NCBI GenBank assembly: GCA_009667805.1
Contig: CM019063.1
Location: 192,275,871-192,339,870, forward strand
Direction: 5' to 3'
Length of the DNA: 64,000 nucleotides
DNA from: Leptobrachium leishanense
Lineage: Eukaryota > Chordata > Amphibia > Anura > Megophryidae
Each line of letters opens with the position of its first letter. Position 1 is the stretch's first letter. The notes under the pieces are model-generated. The model was not told where the DNA came from and did not search any database. It saw only the letters and a program-made list of their open reading frames with translations. The position numbers and the translations under genes are program-made. Shown one piece after another: positions 22,935-34,311 of this stretch.

Positions 22935-25085
22935 AGGTGAAAATTTGGATCTAGTGATCACCAGTCAGTATGGTTTAATATAAGAACAGGGATGGAGCCG
23001 CACCACACAAAAACAAAAGTTTTAGACTTTAAAAAAACAGATTTTTCTAAAATGAGATTTTGTGTGAAGGATTCATTATCAGACTGGAGGAGTTTAAAGG
23101 GAGTCCAGGAGAAATGGGATTATTTAAAGGAAACATTATTGAAGGCCACAGGCAATTGCATGCGACTTGTTAGCAAAAACAAAAAAGGGAAGAAACCACT
23201 ATGGTACTCTGCAGAAGTGGCCAAAATAGTGAAGAACAAAAAGACAGCATTCAATAATTATAAAACAACTCAGAGTGAAGAAGATAGGCAAACCTATAAG
23301 ATTAGGCAGAAAGAGGCAAAGCAATTTATAAGGGCTTCCAAAGCACACGCAGAAGAGAAAATAGCCCAGTCAGTAAAAAAGGGGGACAAAACATTTTTTA
23401 GATACATAAACGAGAAAAGAAAAGTAAAACAAGGATTAGTTATATTAAAAACAAAGGAAGGAAGGTATGTAGAAGAGGATAAAAGTCTCGCTGACTGCCT
23501 CAATGAATATTTTTGTTCAGTCTTTGCAGAAGAAAAGGAAGGAAAGGGACCTCAGTTAGGAGGAAACACTAACGAGACAATTACATATCAGTTTACCAGA
23601 GGAGAGGTTCTACAGCAGTTGTCTAAGTAAAGACAAATAAGTCAATGGGGCCTGATGGGATCCACCCTAAATTATTAAAAGAGCTCAGTGATGTAATAGC
23701 AAAACCGTTAGCAAGGATTGGTTAAATAAATCTGTCAATGGGAGTCGTCCCAGAAGACTGGAAATTAGCAAATGTTGTGCCCATTCACAAGAAGGGTAGT
23801 AGGGAGGAATCTGGGAACTATAGGCCAGTTAGTCTTACGTCAGTAGTGGGGAAATTAATGGAAACCATGTTAAAGGAAAGGATTGTTGAACATCTAAAAA
23901 CACATAGATTACAGGATCAGAAACAACATGGGTTTACCTCAGGGAGATCATGCCAAACTAATCTTATTGATTTTTTTGATTGAGTAACAAAAATAATAGA
24001 CACAGGTGGTGCAGTAGACATTGCTTATTTAGATTTCAGTAAGGCTTTTGATACTGTTCAGCATAGAAGGCTTATCAATAAATTGCAATCTTTGAGCTTG
24101 GATTCCAATATTGTTGAATGGATTAGGCAGTGGCTGAGTGACAGGCAACAGAGGGTTGTTATTCGGCGCAAGGTCTTGTTACCAGTGGGGTACCTCAGGG
24201 GTCAGTACTTGGACCCATTCTATTTAATATTTTTATTAGTGATATTGCAGAAGGTATTAATGGAAAAGTATGTCTTTTTGCTGATGACACAAAGATTTGC
24301 AACAGGGTTGACGTTCCTGGAGGGATCAGCCAAATGACAAATGATTTAGGTAAACTAAAAAAATGGTCGGAGCTGTGGCAATTGAGTTTTAATGTGGATA
24401 AGTGCAAGATAATGCACCTGGGATGTAAAAACCCAAGGGCTGAATATAGAATATTTGATACAGTCCTAACCTCAACATCTGAGGAAAGGGATTTAGGGGT
24501 TATTATTTCAGAGGATCTAAGGGTAAGTAGTCAATGTAATAGAGCAGCAGGAAATGCTAGCAGAATGCTTGGTTGTGTAGGGAGAGGTATTAGCAGTAGG
24601 AAAAGGGAAGTGCTCATGCCACTGTACAGAGCACTGGTGAGACCTCACTTGGAGTACTGTGTGCAGTGCTGGAGACCGTATCTCCAGAAGGATATAGACA
24701 TCTTAGAGAGAGTTCAGAGAAGGGCTACTAAAATGGTGTACGGCTTGAAGGAGAAAAGTTACCAGGAAAGGCTTAATGATCTTAACATGTACAGCTTGGA
24801 AAAAAGACGAGACAGAGGAGATATGATAGAAACATTTAAATACGTAAAGGGAATCCACAAGGTAGAGGAAGGGAGTATATTTAAAGGAAACAAAGTAGCA
24901 AAACAAGAGGACATAGTCTTAGATTAGAGGGGCAATGGTTTAAAAGTAACATCAGAAAGCATTATTTTACTGAGAGGGTGGTGGATACATGGAACAGTCT
25001 TCCAGTAGAAGTGGTAGAGGCCAAAACAGTAATTGAATTTAAGCAAGCATGGGATAGGCATAAGCCTATCCTAAACAAAAGATAA
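22935..25085 (+). pseudogene. CR1 ORF2, broken by stops and frameshifts
   Basis: Blocks visible in order: the end of the endonuclease (SDHQSVWFNIRT); a long basic linker (22992-23627); VVPIHKKGSREESGNYRPVS, then LTSVVGKLMETML; AYLDFSKAFDTVQHRRL; GSVLGPILFNIFISDIAEGI; the catalytic FADDTKI near 24275; DLGVIISEDLRVSSQCNRAA; and RPHLEYCVQCWRPYLQKD. Interruptions fall near 23630, 23980, 24190 and 24927. All catalytic blocks are present, so decay is by scattered mutations rather than internal loss. Confidence 0.85.
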
Positions 25086-25172
25086 ATCCAGGTAAAGTAT
25101 CCATGTAATTGGGCAGACTAGATGGGCCGAAAGGTTCTTATCTGCCGACATTTTTCTATGTTTCTATGTGAT
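22935..25172 (+). mobile_element. CR1-type LINE, 5'-truncated
   Basis: It starts in the endonuclease region and runs through the reverse transcriptase to the 3' end, which closes with GATGGGCCGAAAGGTTCTTA and TTTCTATGTTTCTATG, the short-unit 3' repeat typical of CR1. It is inserted in a hAT element. Confidence 0.88.
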
Positions 25173-26003
25173 GGCAGACAAAGCAACTCTAGTTTAAATC
25201 ACTACTGAATGAATAATAAAATATTATAAAAAACATAACAAACTCATCTGCTCTGCGCTCCCCTGCCGTCCATCTCTGCCACTGTGCACATTATTTTTTC
25301 GCGGCAGCCTGCCCTCCCTGAGCCTACGCAATTTGCGTAGCTGAACGCTACACTAATCGCATAAGCTCAAGCTCGCCAAGAGATTGAGAAGTCTGCAGTG
25401 CGCATCTGGCGCTTCCTACTTCCTAAACCTACGCTCTTCAGCGCCTCAGAGACACTGAAGAGCAATGGAATAGCTTGGACCATTGGGAAAGAACCATTGG
25501 TCCAAGCCAGTCAAAAGATGCCTCCATGGGAGGCTGGCCTATATAAATATACTTTTCTTCACTGAGATGTGCATTGTGCACAGTGGCTCCTGGTGTTGGG
25601 AGTACAGAGGGTGCCACCAGTCACTGAGTCCCACCCCACACCTTCCGATTACAGATTTTTTCCTCCTCCCACCTTGCCATTACAGAGTATCTTACCTGAT
25701 GCAGTGAGTCCCAGGTGGCGCCTGGGAACATTCAGAGGTAGTCGCGCCGCCTGGGACCCCCTGCCGCAGGTAAGATGCATCAGCGGGTCCCAGGCATTAG
25801 AGAGGCCTAGTGGCATTTGCCCCGTGACCCAGTCCGCCCCTGGTCGCGACCCACCACTTGAGAAACACTGATCTAAATAAACCCAACCTGATTTCACCAT
25901 ATCAAGTGTCTCCAAGTGGACCTCTGCATCCTGGGCTTGCAACCTCACCCCTGCACGTTGAGACGTGACAACACCTCAAAAACATTAACATTTCTAATAC
26001 ATA

Positions 26004-26182
26004 CAGGGTTATTCAGAGAGAGGTGAAAACCAGGAGAATGACTGGAGAAGTGAAAATTCTAGGTCAATATGGCCAAACCAGAAATATTCACCCATTTATC
26101 TCACTTTCCAAATCGGCTATTTTGACGTAGAATTTTCACTTCAGTCATTTTCCTGATTTTCACCTCTCTCTGAATAACCCTG
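26004..26182. mobile_element. Palindromic MITE, family B copy 1 (179 bp)
   Basis: CAGGGTTATTCAGAGAGAGG starts a nearly full-length inverted repeat that ends at CCTCTCTCTGAATAACCCTG, with ATA on both sides. The centre reads CCCATTTATCTCACTTTCC. Family copies: 33931, 50311 and 62556. Confidence 0.88.
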
Positions 26183-27218
26183 ATAATGTAGCTCTACAGC
26201 ACATTAATATCTATACAGTAGACCGGTATTGGTGATCGCACGTTAACCTGGTTTCATTCATGTGTAACAAATATGTGTCACAATATGTGTCCATTTCTGA
26301 CAGCACTTCCCTTCCCCTCCCAGTCACGTGCGGAGTACCCCAAGGCTCAATACTAGGCCCCCTGCTATTCACGATATTCATAAATGATCTGCCCAACATC
26401 TGCAAAGCCTCAACTGTACACTTACACATGTACTCAGACAACACCGTAATCTACACCATGGAGCCCATGCTGCAATAACAATTCACAAAGGTAGAAAAGT
26501 GGATTGCAAATAACAAACCTTTTCTAAATACTGACAAAACTGTTACGATGCTCTTTGGAACAGCACCTAAACTACATAAATTGCAAAGTCCCCATCTATG
26601 TGTGAGGACAAGATCAAATCAGGGCCGGGTTAAGATCTCCATGGGCCTGCTGCTGAATATTTTATTGGGCTTTTTTTGGAATTTAGTGAAATGAAATCAT
26701 ATTTTAGGTTATTTAATTGTGCAGATACAGGTATATCTAACCAGGCAGATATTGTGAGTAATTTTTTATTCAGATTTCAAGCATTTAAAATATTTTTTCC
26801 CCATTTTATCATCCAAACCTTGTGGTTATATATTCTATAGGGAATTCTTGTTTAAAAAAAAATGCGAAATGGGAACCTGTTACTGCATTTTTCTGAAAAT
26901 TTACAGTTTTAACCAAAAAAAAGAAAAAAAAATTTAAATATTTCCCTTGTGTTTTGGAGGATGATGTTTTTTGAACAATATGACCATGTATAAAACACTG
27001 ACATTTCTCCCTGTGTGAGAAATTAAAAGGTGAGTAATGGTGGTGGTGTTGCTCATTTTACACGTGACAAATGGACAATGCCATCGCTTTGGAACTAAAA
27101 ATAAAAAAATATTTATTTTTTTTCTTTAGATTTTACATGGTTACATTTGGTATCAATGCAAAGGCCACACTCTGACCTGTCCAATGACACCTGACTTGAC
27201 CTTGTGCGGTGTAAAGAT

Positions 27219-29045
27219 CAGGGCCGTCTTTAACGTGGGGCAAAAGGGGCAGCTGCCCCGGGCCCAGTCATTGTTGAGGGGCCCAAAGCAGCTGATCCTT
27301 AGGCCCACGTACATTGTCTGTGGATGCAATCCTGCTGTGCGCCCAGACGACACACGTGGATTCCGTATCCGGCTCCTCCCCTATTCCCGCTCACCATCGC
27401 CATCCTGGCCCCGCGCATTGCACGCTGTGTGCACGGGGCCGGGAGCAGCTGCTGAGGAGACGGAGCGAGGAGACAGAGTGATTGCAGTCTGCAGCCAGTG
27501 ACAGATAAGAACAGGTAGTGGAGTTTTTTTTCAGCAGACTCTGCAGACCTTGAGAATGCTCGCTCCTCGGCTTAGGTCTTCAGTAAACGCCACACATCAT
27601 TTAACTCTCTCCCTTTCTCTCTCCTGTTCCCTCTTTTGTTTACTTTTCTCCCGAGGCTGCCCTCCTCTCTGCTGCCTGCATTCTTCACTTCTTTCATGAA
27701 AGCAGCTTTAAGCTGGTGTGTGTGTGTGGGGGGGGGGGCGCTATGTTTCAGGGTCACTGGAAGCTTTCTGTAGCATTCACCTTCCATATTAACTCTTTTA
27801 TTGCTGTGGAGCTCTCTCTGATATACTCACAGACAGCACACACTACTGTGGTGGTGAACATTGCAGTAAGTTTACAGCTGGCCACCCTCTCCCCAGAAAA
27901 AAAAATAGGATTTGGGTTATTTTTATCCCCCCCCCCTCCCTGTGATGAATTTACACCAAAGCAAGAAAGATTTATCTGCCTTCACTGGGAAAAAAAAAAA
28001 CTTCACCCTTCTTCCGGGAAAAACCTACTAAGGAAAACAAATTTGCCTCCAACCTGGACAAAAATTACTTTCCCAAACAACACATTTTATTTATTAACCT
28101 CCCCCTTGAGAAAATACAGATTTTTTTTGCCCTCCTGCAAACCACAATAAAACAATTGCGCAGTGTGTATGAGCATAGCACAAGCTCCAGAGAACTAAAA
28201 CTCTTACACATTGACTGCACATTACTGTATCAGAGCTCCACAACAATATAATCCACAGTAATGTGCAGCATGTATGAGCATATCACAGCTCCACAGCAAT
28301 AAAACTCTCAGAAATGTGCAGTATGTTTGAGTGAGTTTTATTGCTGTGGATCTCTGTGATACAGTAATACACTACATATTGCTGTGAGTTTTATTGCTTT
28401 GGAACTGTAATACGGTCATACACACCGCACATTACTATGATGTTTATTTCTGTGGACCTCTGATACAGTAATGTGCAGTGTGTATGACCGTATCAGAGGT
28501 CCACAACAATAAACCTCACATCAATATACAGTGTGTATGACCATATCACAGAGCTCCACAGCTATAAAACTCACAGTAATGTGCAGTGTGTTTGAATGTG
28601 AGTTTTATTGCTGTGGAGCTCTGTGATATGCTCATACACACCGCACATATCACAGAGCTTCACAGCAATAAACATCACAGTAAAATGAGGTGTGTATGTG
28701 AGACTAATATATTTCTAAAAGCTATAAATTATAAGATCATATGATTTTGTCTGTTTTAAAATCCGCAATTTATTCTGTTAATATTGTATCGCTTGCATTT
28801 TTTATATTGTGCGTGTCAGTAGGAGCCTCATGCTTGAGTTTAGCCTAAGGCCTCACAAAGTCTAGAGACGCCTCTGCGCACATTACTGCGAGTTTTATTG
28901 CTGTGCAGCTCTGTGTTATGCTTATGAACACTGCGCATTACTGTGGGGGTGGAGAGCAAAATGATGTGGTGGGTGTGGCATTCGGGCAGGGGGGGCACAA
29001 GAAAAATGTTTGCCCAGGGTCCAATCAATATTAAAGACGGGCCTG
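27219..29045. mobile_element. hAT-type element (inner), 1827 bp
   Basis: Left end CAGGGCCGTCTTTAACGTGG and right end TTAAAGACGGGCCTG are inverted repeats, and GTAAAGAT is duplicated exactly at 27211-27218 and 29046-29053. It lies inside the hAT at 26620-29499. No transposase ORF is present. It contains a run of C/G at 27727-27740 and the repeat array at 28150-28710. Confidence 0.9.
28150..28710. repeat. Array of alternately oriented ~55-60-bp units
   Basis: Units built on CAGTGTGTATGAGCATATCA, then CAGAGCTCCACAGCAATAAA and ACTCACAGTAATGTG, are repeated about ten times in both orientations. Adjacent inverted units can form hairpins. The same unit appears at 19360-19460. Confidence 0.75.
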
Positions 29046-30227
29046 GTAAAGATTAGTGATGCAGGAGTCCAAATCCCCTCCCAGTGCTCTTCGCTGCAGT
29101 GCGGCAGTTTAGGTCTTTGATGTAACAATGCGTAACAAAGGATTGTGCCATCACTACCCCCCACACTTGTTGGTGACATGAGAAATGTGATGTGAGTTAG
29201 TGCAGCATCATTGTTCACGTTATAATTGAAGTGAAAATTATTGCTGTGCTACAAAGAAAAAATTAAGAAATTTTTTATTTTTATCGTTACATAAAACCTA
29301 GTTATCTTTGGTATCATTGGAAAGGTCATGCTCTGGCCTTTCCAGTGACACCTCACATGACCCTGTAACTGCTATGGAGTTGGGGATACATTGGTCCAAA
29401 TGCCCATCAATGCAAACATAGTTATCCTTTCTCTGGGCCTATTCTGGGGCATGGGCCTGGAGCTGCTGATCCATCAGCCCCTATGTTCATCCGGCCCTGA
29501 ATCAAATGACACGCTGACCACAGTCATGTCTCTCAAATATCTAGGTATGTGGTTAGACCCAAATCTATCCTTTGGCCCCCACATCGAAAAACTCTCATCC
29601 AAACTTTACCCCAAACTAGGTGCCCTGTACAGAAACAAATCCTGCCTGAGCCCCACGGTAAGAAAGCAGATTGTACAACAAATGCTTATGCCGGCTATTG
29701 AATACAGAGATGTAGTGTATGTAGCTGCCCCACAAACACACCTCCAGAAACTTACTACATTGTATAACTCATTCTGCCGCTTTGTGCTAAAATGTAACTA
29801 CATGACCCACCATTGGAATGTTAAAAGAGCTAAACTGGCCGTCGCTGGAATCTAGATGCAGCCTTCACCTTTCCAACCTGGTGTTTAAGAGCTTTTCTGG
29901 GAAGCTACCACCCTACCTGAATAGGCTGCTTCCCCCTGCAGTTCCCTCCTCCTATAACCTCCGATCCAGGACCTGCACCTTACTTACAATATCACAATAC
30001 AAAAAGAAAGTGGCTCGATCCTCATTTTCCTACAGAGCACCGCAATTATGGAATAACCTTCCAGACGCCATCAAATCTTCCCCCAGTCTAACGTCCTATA
30101 AGAGATCCCTGTTAATATACCTCAATACAGAATGCGCCTGTAAACATGTTACATAGTGAATATATTTATTTTCTGTTAATCTGTATATTTTGTGCTGTTT
30201 TTTTAATATCTTGCATTTTATTACATA

Positions 30228-31062
30228 CAGGGTTATTCAAAGCGAATCGAAAAGTCACCGTACATACATTTCAATTCGGTGCGATTCGGCGATCCCATTT
30301 TGGCGACCCTGCGGTGTATTCAGCAAGCACCACAGGGCCGTCGTAGCGCATGGAAAAGCCGCCGAAAACCTGCCGAACACTCACCGCAAAACCCAGGCGA
30401 ATGCACACCGAAACCCGCAAAAACACCTGGATTAACCCTGCTGGAGAAACCAGAGCAGGAGCTGATCAGAGCGCAGAGCAGCCGCTGGAAAAACCCGACA
30501 CCTCAGACGAATGGAGTGAAAAAAAAAAAGTACGCTTGAATGTTTGAAAAGGGAAACGCTGTTTGCAAACAAACTACTGAGCGAAAATGTCTGAAATTTT
30601 CATATGAGGTCCAATGAATGATAATAAAAAGGGATGTTACAGAAAAAAGAAAAAACGTTTTTTAAAAAAATCAGAATTCTTTGGCAAAAAAATCCTGAAA
30701 AATGCTTAAAAGATCCTAAAAAATATATAGATAAAGAGACTTTTTACTGCAGAATATTATAATAAACAGTTTATTAGATATTGAATTAAAAGGGGAATAT
30801 GTTTAACTTTGGGATTCGCCTGAATAAACCTGTCGAATGAAGCCACCAAATGGCAGGGCATTTCGGCAACTTTTCCCTGCTGGTTTTTGTTCTCTGAATA
30901 GACGAAGCTATGGGGATTTCACTGCCCTCGAACAGGCACCGAACAGGCACAGTATGTGCAGGCAATTCGCCAACATTTGGCGAACTGCTTGCTCTGGATA
31001 GCCGAATGGCCAGGAAAGGTGTTACCTTTGGCCAGCAATTCGGAGCTCTTTGAATAACCCTG
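30228..31062. mobile_element. TIR element, family A copy 1 (835 bp)
   Basis: CAGGGTTATTCAAAGCG at the left and GAGCTCTTTGAATAACCCTG at the right are inverted repeats. The interior is rich in CGAAAAC/GCCGAA strings. Family copies: 34312-35213 (opposite orientation), 40806-41263, 45629-45828 and 56607-58390. No coding sequence; the short ORFs here are chance. Confidence 0.8.
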
Positions 31063-31102
31063 TTTGTATCTCTGTGACAACTGTAACAATTCAATTTTCT
31101 TG

Positions 31103-31181
31103 AACCCAGGACATACTTGAAAACGAGAGAAATCTCAATGTATCCTTCCTGGTAAAATACTTTATAAATAAATAAATAAAT
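31103..31181 (+). mobile_element. V-SINE-like element, 3' end only (copy 3)
   Basis: ACCCAGGACATACTTGAAAA, then CGAGAGAAATCTCAATGTAT, then CCTTCCTGGTAAAATAC, closing in TTTATAAATAAATAAATAAA. This shows the 3' tail of the family seen at 22110 and 36855. The tail looks L2-like, suggesting which LINE drove its copying. Confidence 0.7.
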
Positions 31182-32254
31182 TATTGTGTCACTCTTTATA
31201 AAGGCATAAATTAGTACAGGAGAAGGTTACAATAAATACATTTCGACAAGAACATAGCATGATACTAAATCACATGATTATACAGTAGGATTAGTGGAGT
31301 CTGCTACAATCTAATTGCACATGCCTATTGTCTGCTGTATTGATTCCACGTTTTGGAAGAGGGGAGAGCCCTCCACTACATGACAACCCACTCATTGACA
31401 GCAACTGCTGATTAACAGAGCCATAGGCTGATGATGTCAGTGTCTGCATCCTGCCTGATCAGCTCTCAGGCAGTGGGTAATGTAAAACCACATGTACCCA
31501 TGAAAATATGCTTTCCCAGTTTTTTCTTTTGTGAAGTTGGAAATGAAATGAAAATTCACATATGTAAGAAGGCTGCAATTTCAATGCATGCAGACTATGG
31601 CAAAGGGGTTGCTGAGACCACCCAGCGCTCATGAACTCTGAAACAGGACACCATACATGAAAAAAAAGTGTCTCTGGTTACCTTAAATTGTCTGAGTCTG
31701 TTCCAAAGTCAGAGCCTAGTCATTCCAAGTGTCAGTGAAGGAAGTAATTGTTATTTTTTTCCTGTCTAGATTCAATGTATCATTTAAAGAGGTTATGTCA
31801 CTACTTGGAAACTATGCCTCTTAATTTTTTTTTAAAATTCAGAAACAAATTTTTAGGGTTTTACGTATTTGTAGACTATAAAAACAAAAAGTCGATTTCT
31901 GAAAAAATGGGTGAAAGATGAAAGTGGTATGCCTCTGCTACTGACATAATCATGGTTGTCTAGGGGAATGTGTGAAAGTGTGTTGAGTAAGAAGGCTTTC
32001 ATCTACTGTGAAAGGTCCCAGTCAGGATGTTATTCTATAGGCCCAATTGTGTGCTTAGAGTGACAAACTCTATATAACATACTTGGAATACCATAGGAAT
32101 TAATGTGGTTTAATCTATGGGTGTGACATCTTTTCAATTTAACACTCCGTTGTCAAGCTGCAGTTTTTAAAGCTATAAATTACATTGGAACATCAGGCAG
32201 CTTACATTATGGTTACATTATTTACATGAGGAATACAGTTACAGTTACACGTTT
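31182..32254. other. Non-coding sequence, nothing recognised
   Basis: No repeat family or convincing exon seen. A good acceptor-like tract (TTTTTTTCCTGTCTAG near 31768) is not followed by a donor in a sensible open segment. Confidence 0.4.
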
Positions 32255-32380
32255 TCATAAAGCGCTAACAAGTTCTGTAGTGCTATACAATGGGAGGCAG
32301 AACAAAAAATATACATACAGGTTCAACACACAGTACAGTAAGCGAGAGGACTCTGCTCAAGAGCTTACAATCTAAAAGCA
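32255..32380 (-). mobile_element. L2-type 3' tail fragment, minus strand
   Basis: CATAAAGCGCTAACAAGTTC to GAGCTTACAATCTAAAAGC parallels the L2-type tail at 18285-18480. Short and non-coding. Confidence 0.5.
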
Positions 32381-32481
32381 TAGGGGTGGCACAGTAGTTG
32401 TTATGAAGTAGTTGAGTTGTAGGGGTGGCACTGTAGGAGTTATGAAGAGTTACTGCATGTGCTTTATTACTTTATTTATAG

Positions 32482-32590
32482 CAATCAGCGCATGCAAATT
32501 GTAACTTTACAACTTTCTGACGGAGATGGTGCATCTTACCTATATCGAACAGATTTTGATATAATTGAATTTAATAGATGTATTTCTTTG
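32482..32590 (+). CDS. Possible host exon, low confidence
   Basis: An acceptor-like tract (CTTTATTACTTTATTTATAG) precedes a segment open in one phase: NQRMQIVTLQLSDGDGA, then SYLYRTDFDIIEF. The composition looks coding rather than transposon-like. The donor (TTTG|GTGCCA) is weak, so the end is uncertain. No family recognised. Confidence 0.25.
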
Positions 32591-32675
32591 GTGCCACTGT
32601 TTTTGAATATCTACATGATAGGAATGACTAAAACATTTGTCTGAGCCATCTATTTTCAATATTTATATGACGTAA

Positions 32676-33233
32676 CCGGTAGATACTCGAGTATACCGCT
32701 AGATTTTGGTGACAAAAATTTACCTTAAAATTGGAGGGGTCGTGTTCTATTCGAGACATCTACATTTCGTGTAAAAAAAAAAGAAGAAAAAAGTTGCCTT
32801 GCTCTGGATCCCAAGTATCCCGGAAATACCGGTAGTCTCGCTGAAGTGAATGCGGGCTCCCTGATGCTTGCAAACACTTCAGGAACTCCCGGAATCGGGA
32901 GAGGTGGGATCCAGCATGGCCAGAGGGCATGCTCGGTTTAAGCCAATAATTCACCTCGCTCATCTCAGCAGGCCATCTAATCGCTAGTAAAGAAGACGGG
33001 TGGCCGGCGGCTTCATACTTAGTAACAACTGCAATCATTCTAGAGCAGAGCACCCTGGCCTGAGGGGGAAGTCTGACAGTGTTAAGAGAACCTGGAAGGA
33101 TTTTAATTGTTTACCGGTACATTAGAATTTTGTTCCTCGCGTTATATTCGCGTTTTGAATATTCTCTCATTTCCATAATAAATCTCTATCCATCGCATTA
33201 TATTCAGGTCGCACTATACTCGAGTATCTACGG
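32676..33233. mobile_element. TIR element with CTCGAG-centred ends, 558 bp
   Basis: Left CCGGTAGATACTCGAGTATA and right TATACTCGAGTATCTACGG are inverted repeats, each containing a palindromic ACTCGAGT. TAA flanks both sides, giving a 3-bp duplication. The interior has ATTCGAGAC and TTATATTCGCG-type repeats. No transposase. Superfamily not assigned. Confidence 0.7.
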
Positions 33234-33392
33234 TAATTGAGTAAAAATCATCTTATGATTAGTGGCCCAACTTGATGTGTTTTCAATTATTGTGCTATTT
33301 ATGCTGTCAGGTCCTTTATATACATTTTTTTCAGTGTACTGTGTGTGTGGTTCTTTTCTATTGCATATTATACTAAACTTTTTTTTTTTTAG

Positions 33393-33463
33393 ATACTAAT
33401 CTGTTTCCTAATTGGATCAGTGGGATCCTTGAGATTCTCGGTGTTATGAAGTACTTTCATGTT
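33393..33463 (+). CDS. Possible host exon, very low confidence
   Basis: A strong acceptor (CTTTTTTTTTTTAG) is followed by an open segment reading TNLFPNWISGILEILGVM, with a possible donor GTT|GTATCT. Only one phase is open, and it does not match the end phase of 15259-15333, so another exon would be needed between. Could be chance. Confidence 0.15.
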
Positions 33464-33930
33464 GTATCTCTCTCCTCATCTCTACATCATGAGATAACAC
33501 TCTTATCTATCTGTTTTAACACATTTTACTTAAAGTACACTTGTACTGGCCAGGGGATGGATATCGCTTTGGTCTAAAAGATCAGTGTGATATTTCATCC
33601 CTTAAAGAGATAACGCAGCTGGTGTGTACCCCTCTCCAACGCTGGGCACTGAAATTTTCCCTCTACTTGTTGAAGTAGTTCGTGCAGAGCTATGTGATTG
33701 CCCGTTAGTGATGACGTCTGTTCCAGCCTGCAGTGGGGTGCATGGGACTGTCCTGTAGGATGGCTCATCACAGTTGTCACTCACCCTGGTAGCATGCCGC
33801 CGGAAGTGAGTGATAGTGAAGCTGTGATACAGAATAACTCATTTTTTTGCTAAAAAATATATATGAAGTGATTCCCTATCAAATGAGTCCAACATCCAGT
33901 TGAAATGACAGGGGAACTTCCACAGCCTAT
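33464..33930. other. Non-coding sequence, nothing recognised
   Basis: Overlapping short minus-strand ORFs at 33595-33784 have no family resemblance and look like chance frames. Confidence 0.35.
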
Positions 33931-34111
33931 CAGGTCTATTCACTAAAGGTGAAACTCAGGAGAATTGACTGGAGAAGTGAAAAATCCAGGTCAAAATAGC
34001 CAAACCTGAAAAATTCTCCCGTTTATCTCACTTTCCAAATTGGCTATTTGGTCTCTAGATTGTTCTCTTCTGCCAATTCTCCTCAGTTTCCCCTTATAGT
34101 GAATAGACCTG
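33931..34111. mobile_element. Palindromic MITE, family B copy 2 (181 bp)
   Basis: Starts CAGGTCTATTCACTAAAGG and ends at GTGAATAGACCTG, with TAT on both sides. The interior matches copy 1 (GGAGAAGTGAAAAATCCAGG). Confidence 0.85.
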
Positions 34112-34311
34112 TATGTTTGTTCAAGAAAAATCATACCTACTTTTGAGCTGGAGGAAGCCATACTTTGGAAAGTGAAAACACCTGCATTATAAGGCTCTAG
34201 ATGTAAACTACATTACATTTGATGAATGCCTCTTTTGACATTAAAAATCTGCAGACGATCACTTGGTTCAATGGGAATGTAAAACAAATTCCCCCTGAGT
34301 ACCATGACTAA

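Larger units (their letters stand above)
22581..25870. mobile_element. hAT (Charlie-like) element carrying a CR1 LINE
   Basis: Left end CAGTGGTTCTCAACC and right end TTGAGAAACACTG are inverted repeats of the Charlie type. ATCTAAAT is duplicated exactly at 22573-22580 and 25871-25878. No transposase is seen. The CR1 LINE at 22935-25172 lies inside, so the hAT inserted first. Confidence 0.85.
26620..29499. mobile_element. hAT-type element (outer), 2.9 kb including a nested hAT
   Basis: Left end CAGGGCCGGGTTAAG and right end CCGGCCCTG are inverted repeats. The flanks are GATCAAAT (26612-26619) and AATCAAAT (29500-29507), an 8-bp duplication with one mismatch. 26740-27200 and 29100-29400 contain AGTGCAGCATCATTGTTCAC and the AAAGGCCA...CTGGCCTTTCC string also seen in the TTAA elements. 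No transposase remains. Confidence 0.8.
26215..30150 (+). mobile_element. LINE (same family as 11880-12790) split by nested hAT elements
   Basis: Left piece 26215-26619 and right piece 29508-30150 together hold reverse transcriptase from VTCGVPQGSILGPLLFTIFI to the C-terminal KLPPYLNRLLPPA and APQLWNNLPDAI. The coding frame matches directly when the hAT insertion and one 8-bp duplication are removed. The catalytic motif is altered to MYSDN where YADD is usual, so this copy is inactive. Confidence 0.8.
26260..30150 (+). pseudogene. LINE reverse transcriptase, interrupted and with altered active site
   Basis: The first segment (26260-26476) carries GVPQGSILGPLLF, then HMYSDNTVIYT in place of the catalytic (Y/F)ADD. 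FTKVEKWIANNKPFLNTDKT follows to 26619. The second segment (29508-29852) gives MSLKYLGMWLDPNLSFGPHI, then IVQQMLMPAIEYRDVVY. A frameshift near 29830 leads to WPSLESRCSLHLSNLVFKSF and RRSLLIYLN-like C-terminal residues. Interrupted by 2.9 kb of hAT DNA. Confidence 0.75.
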
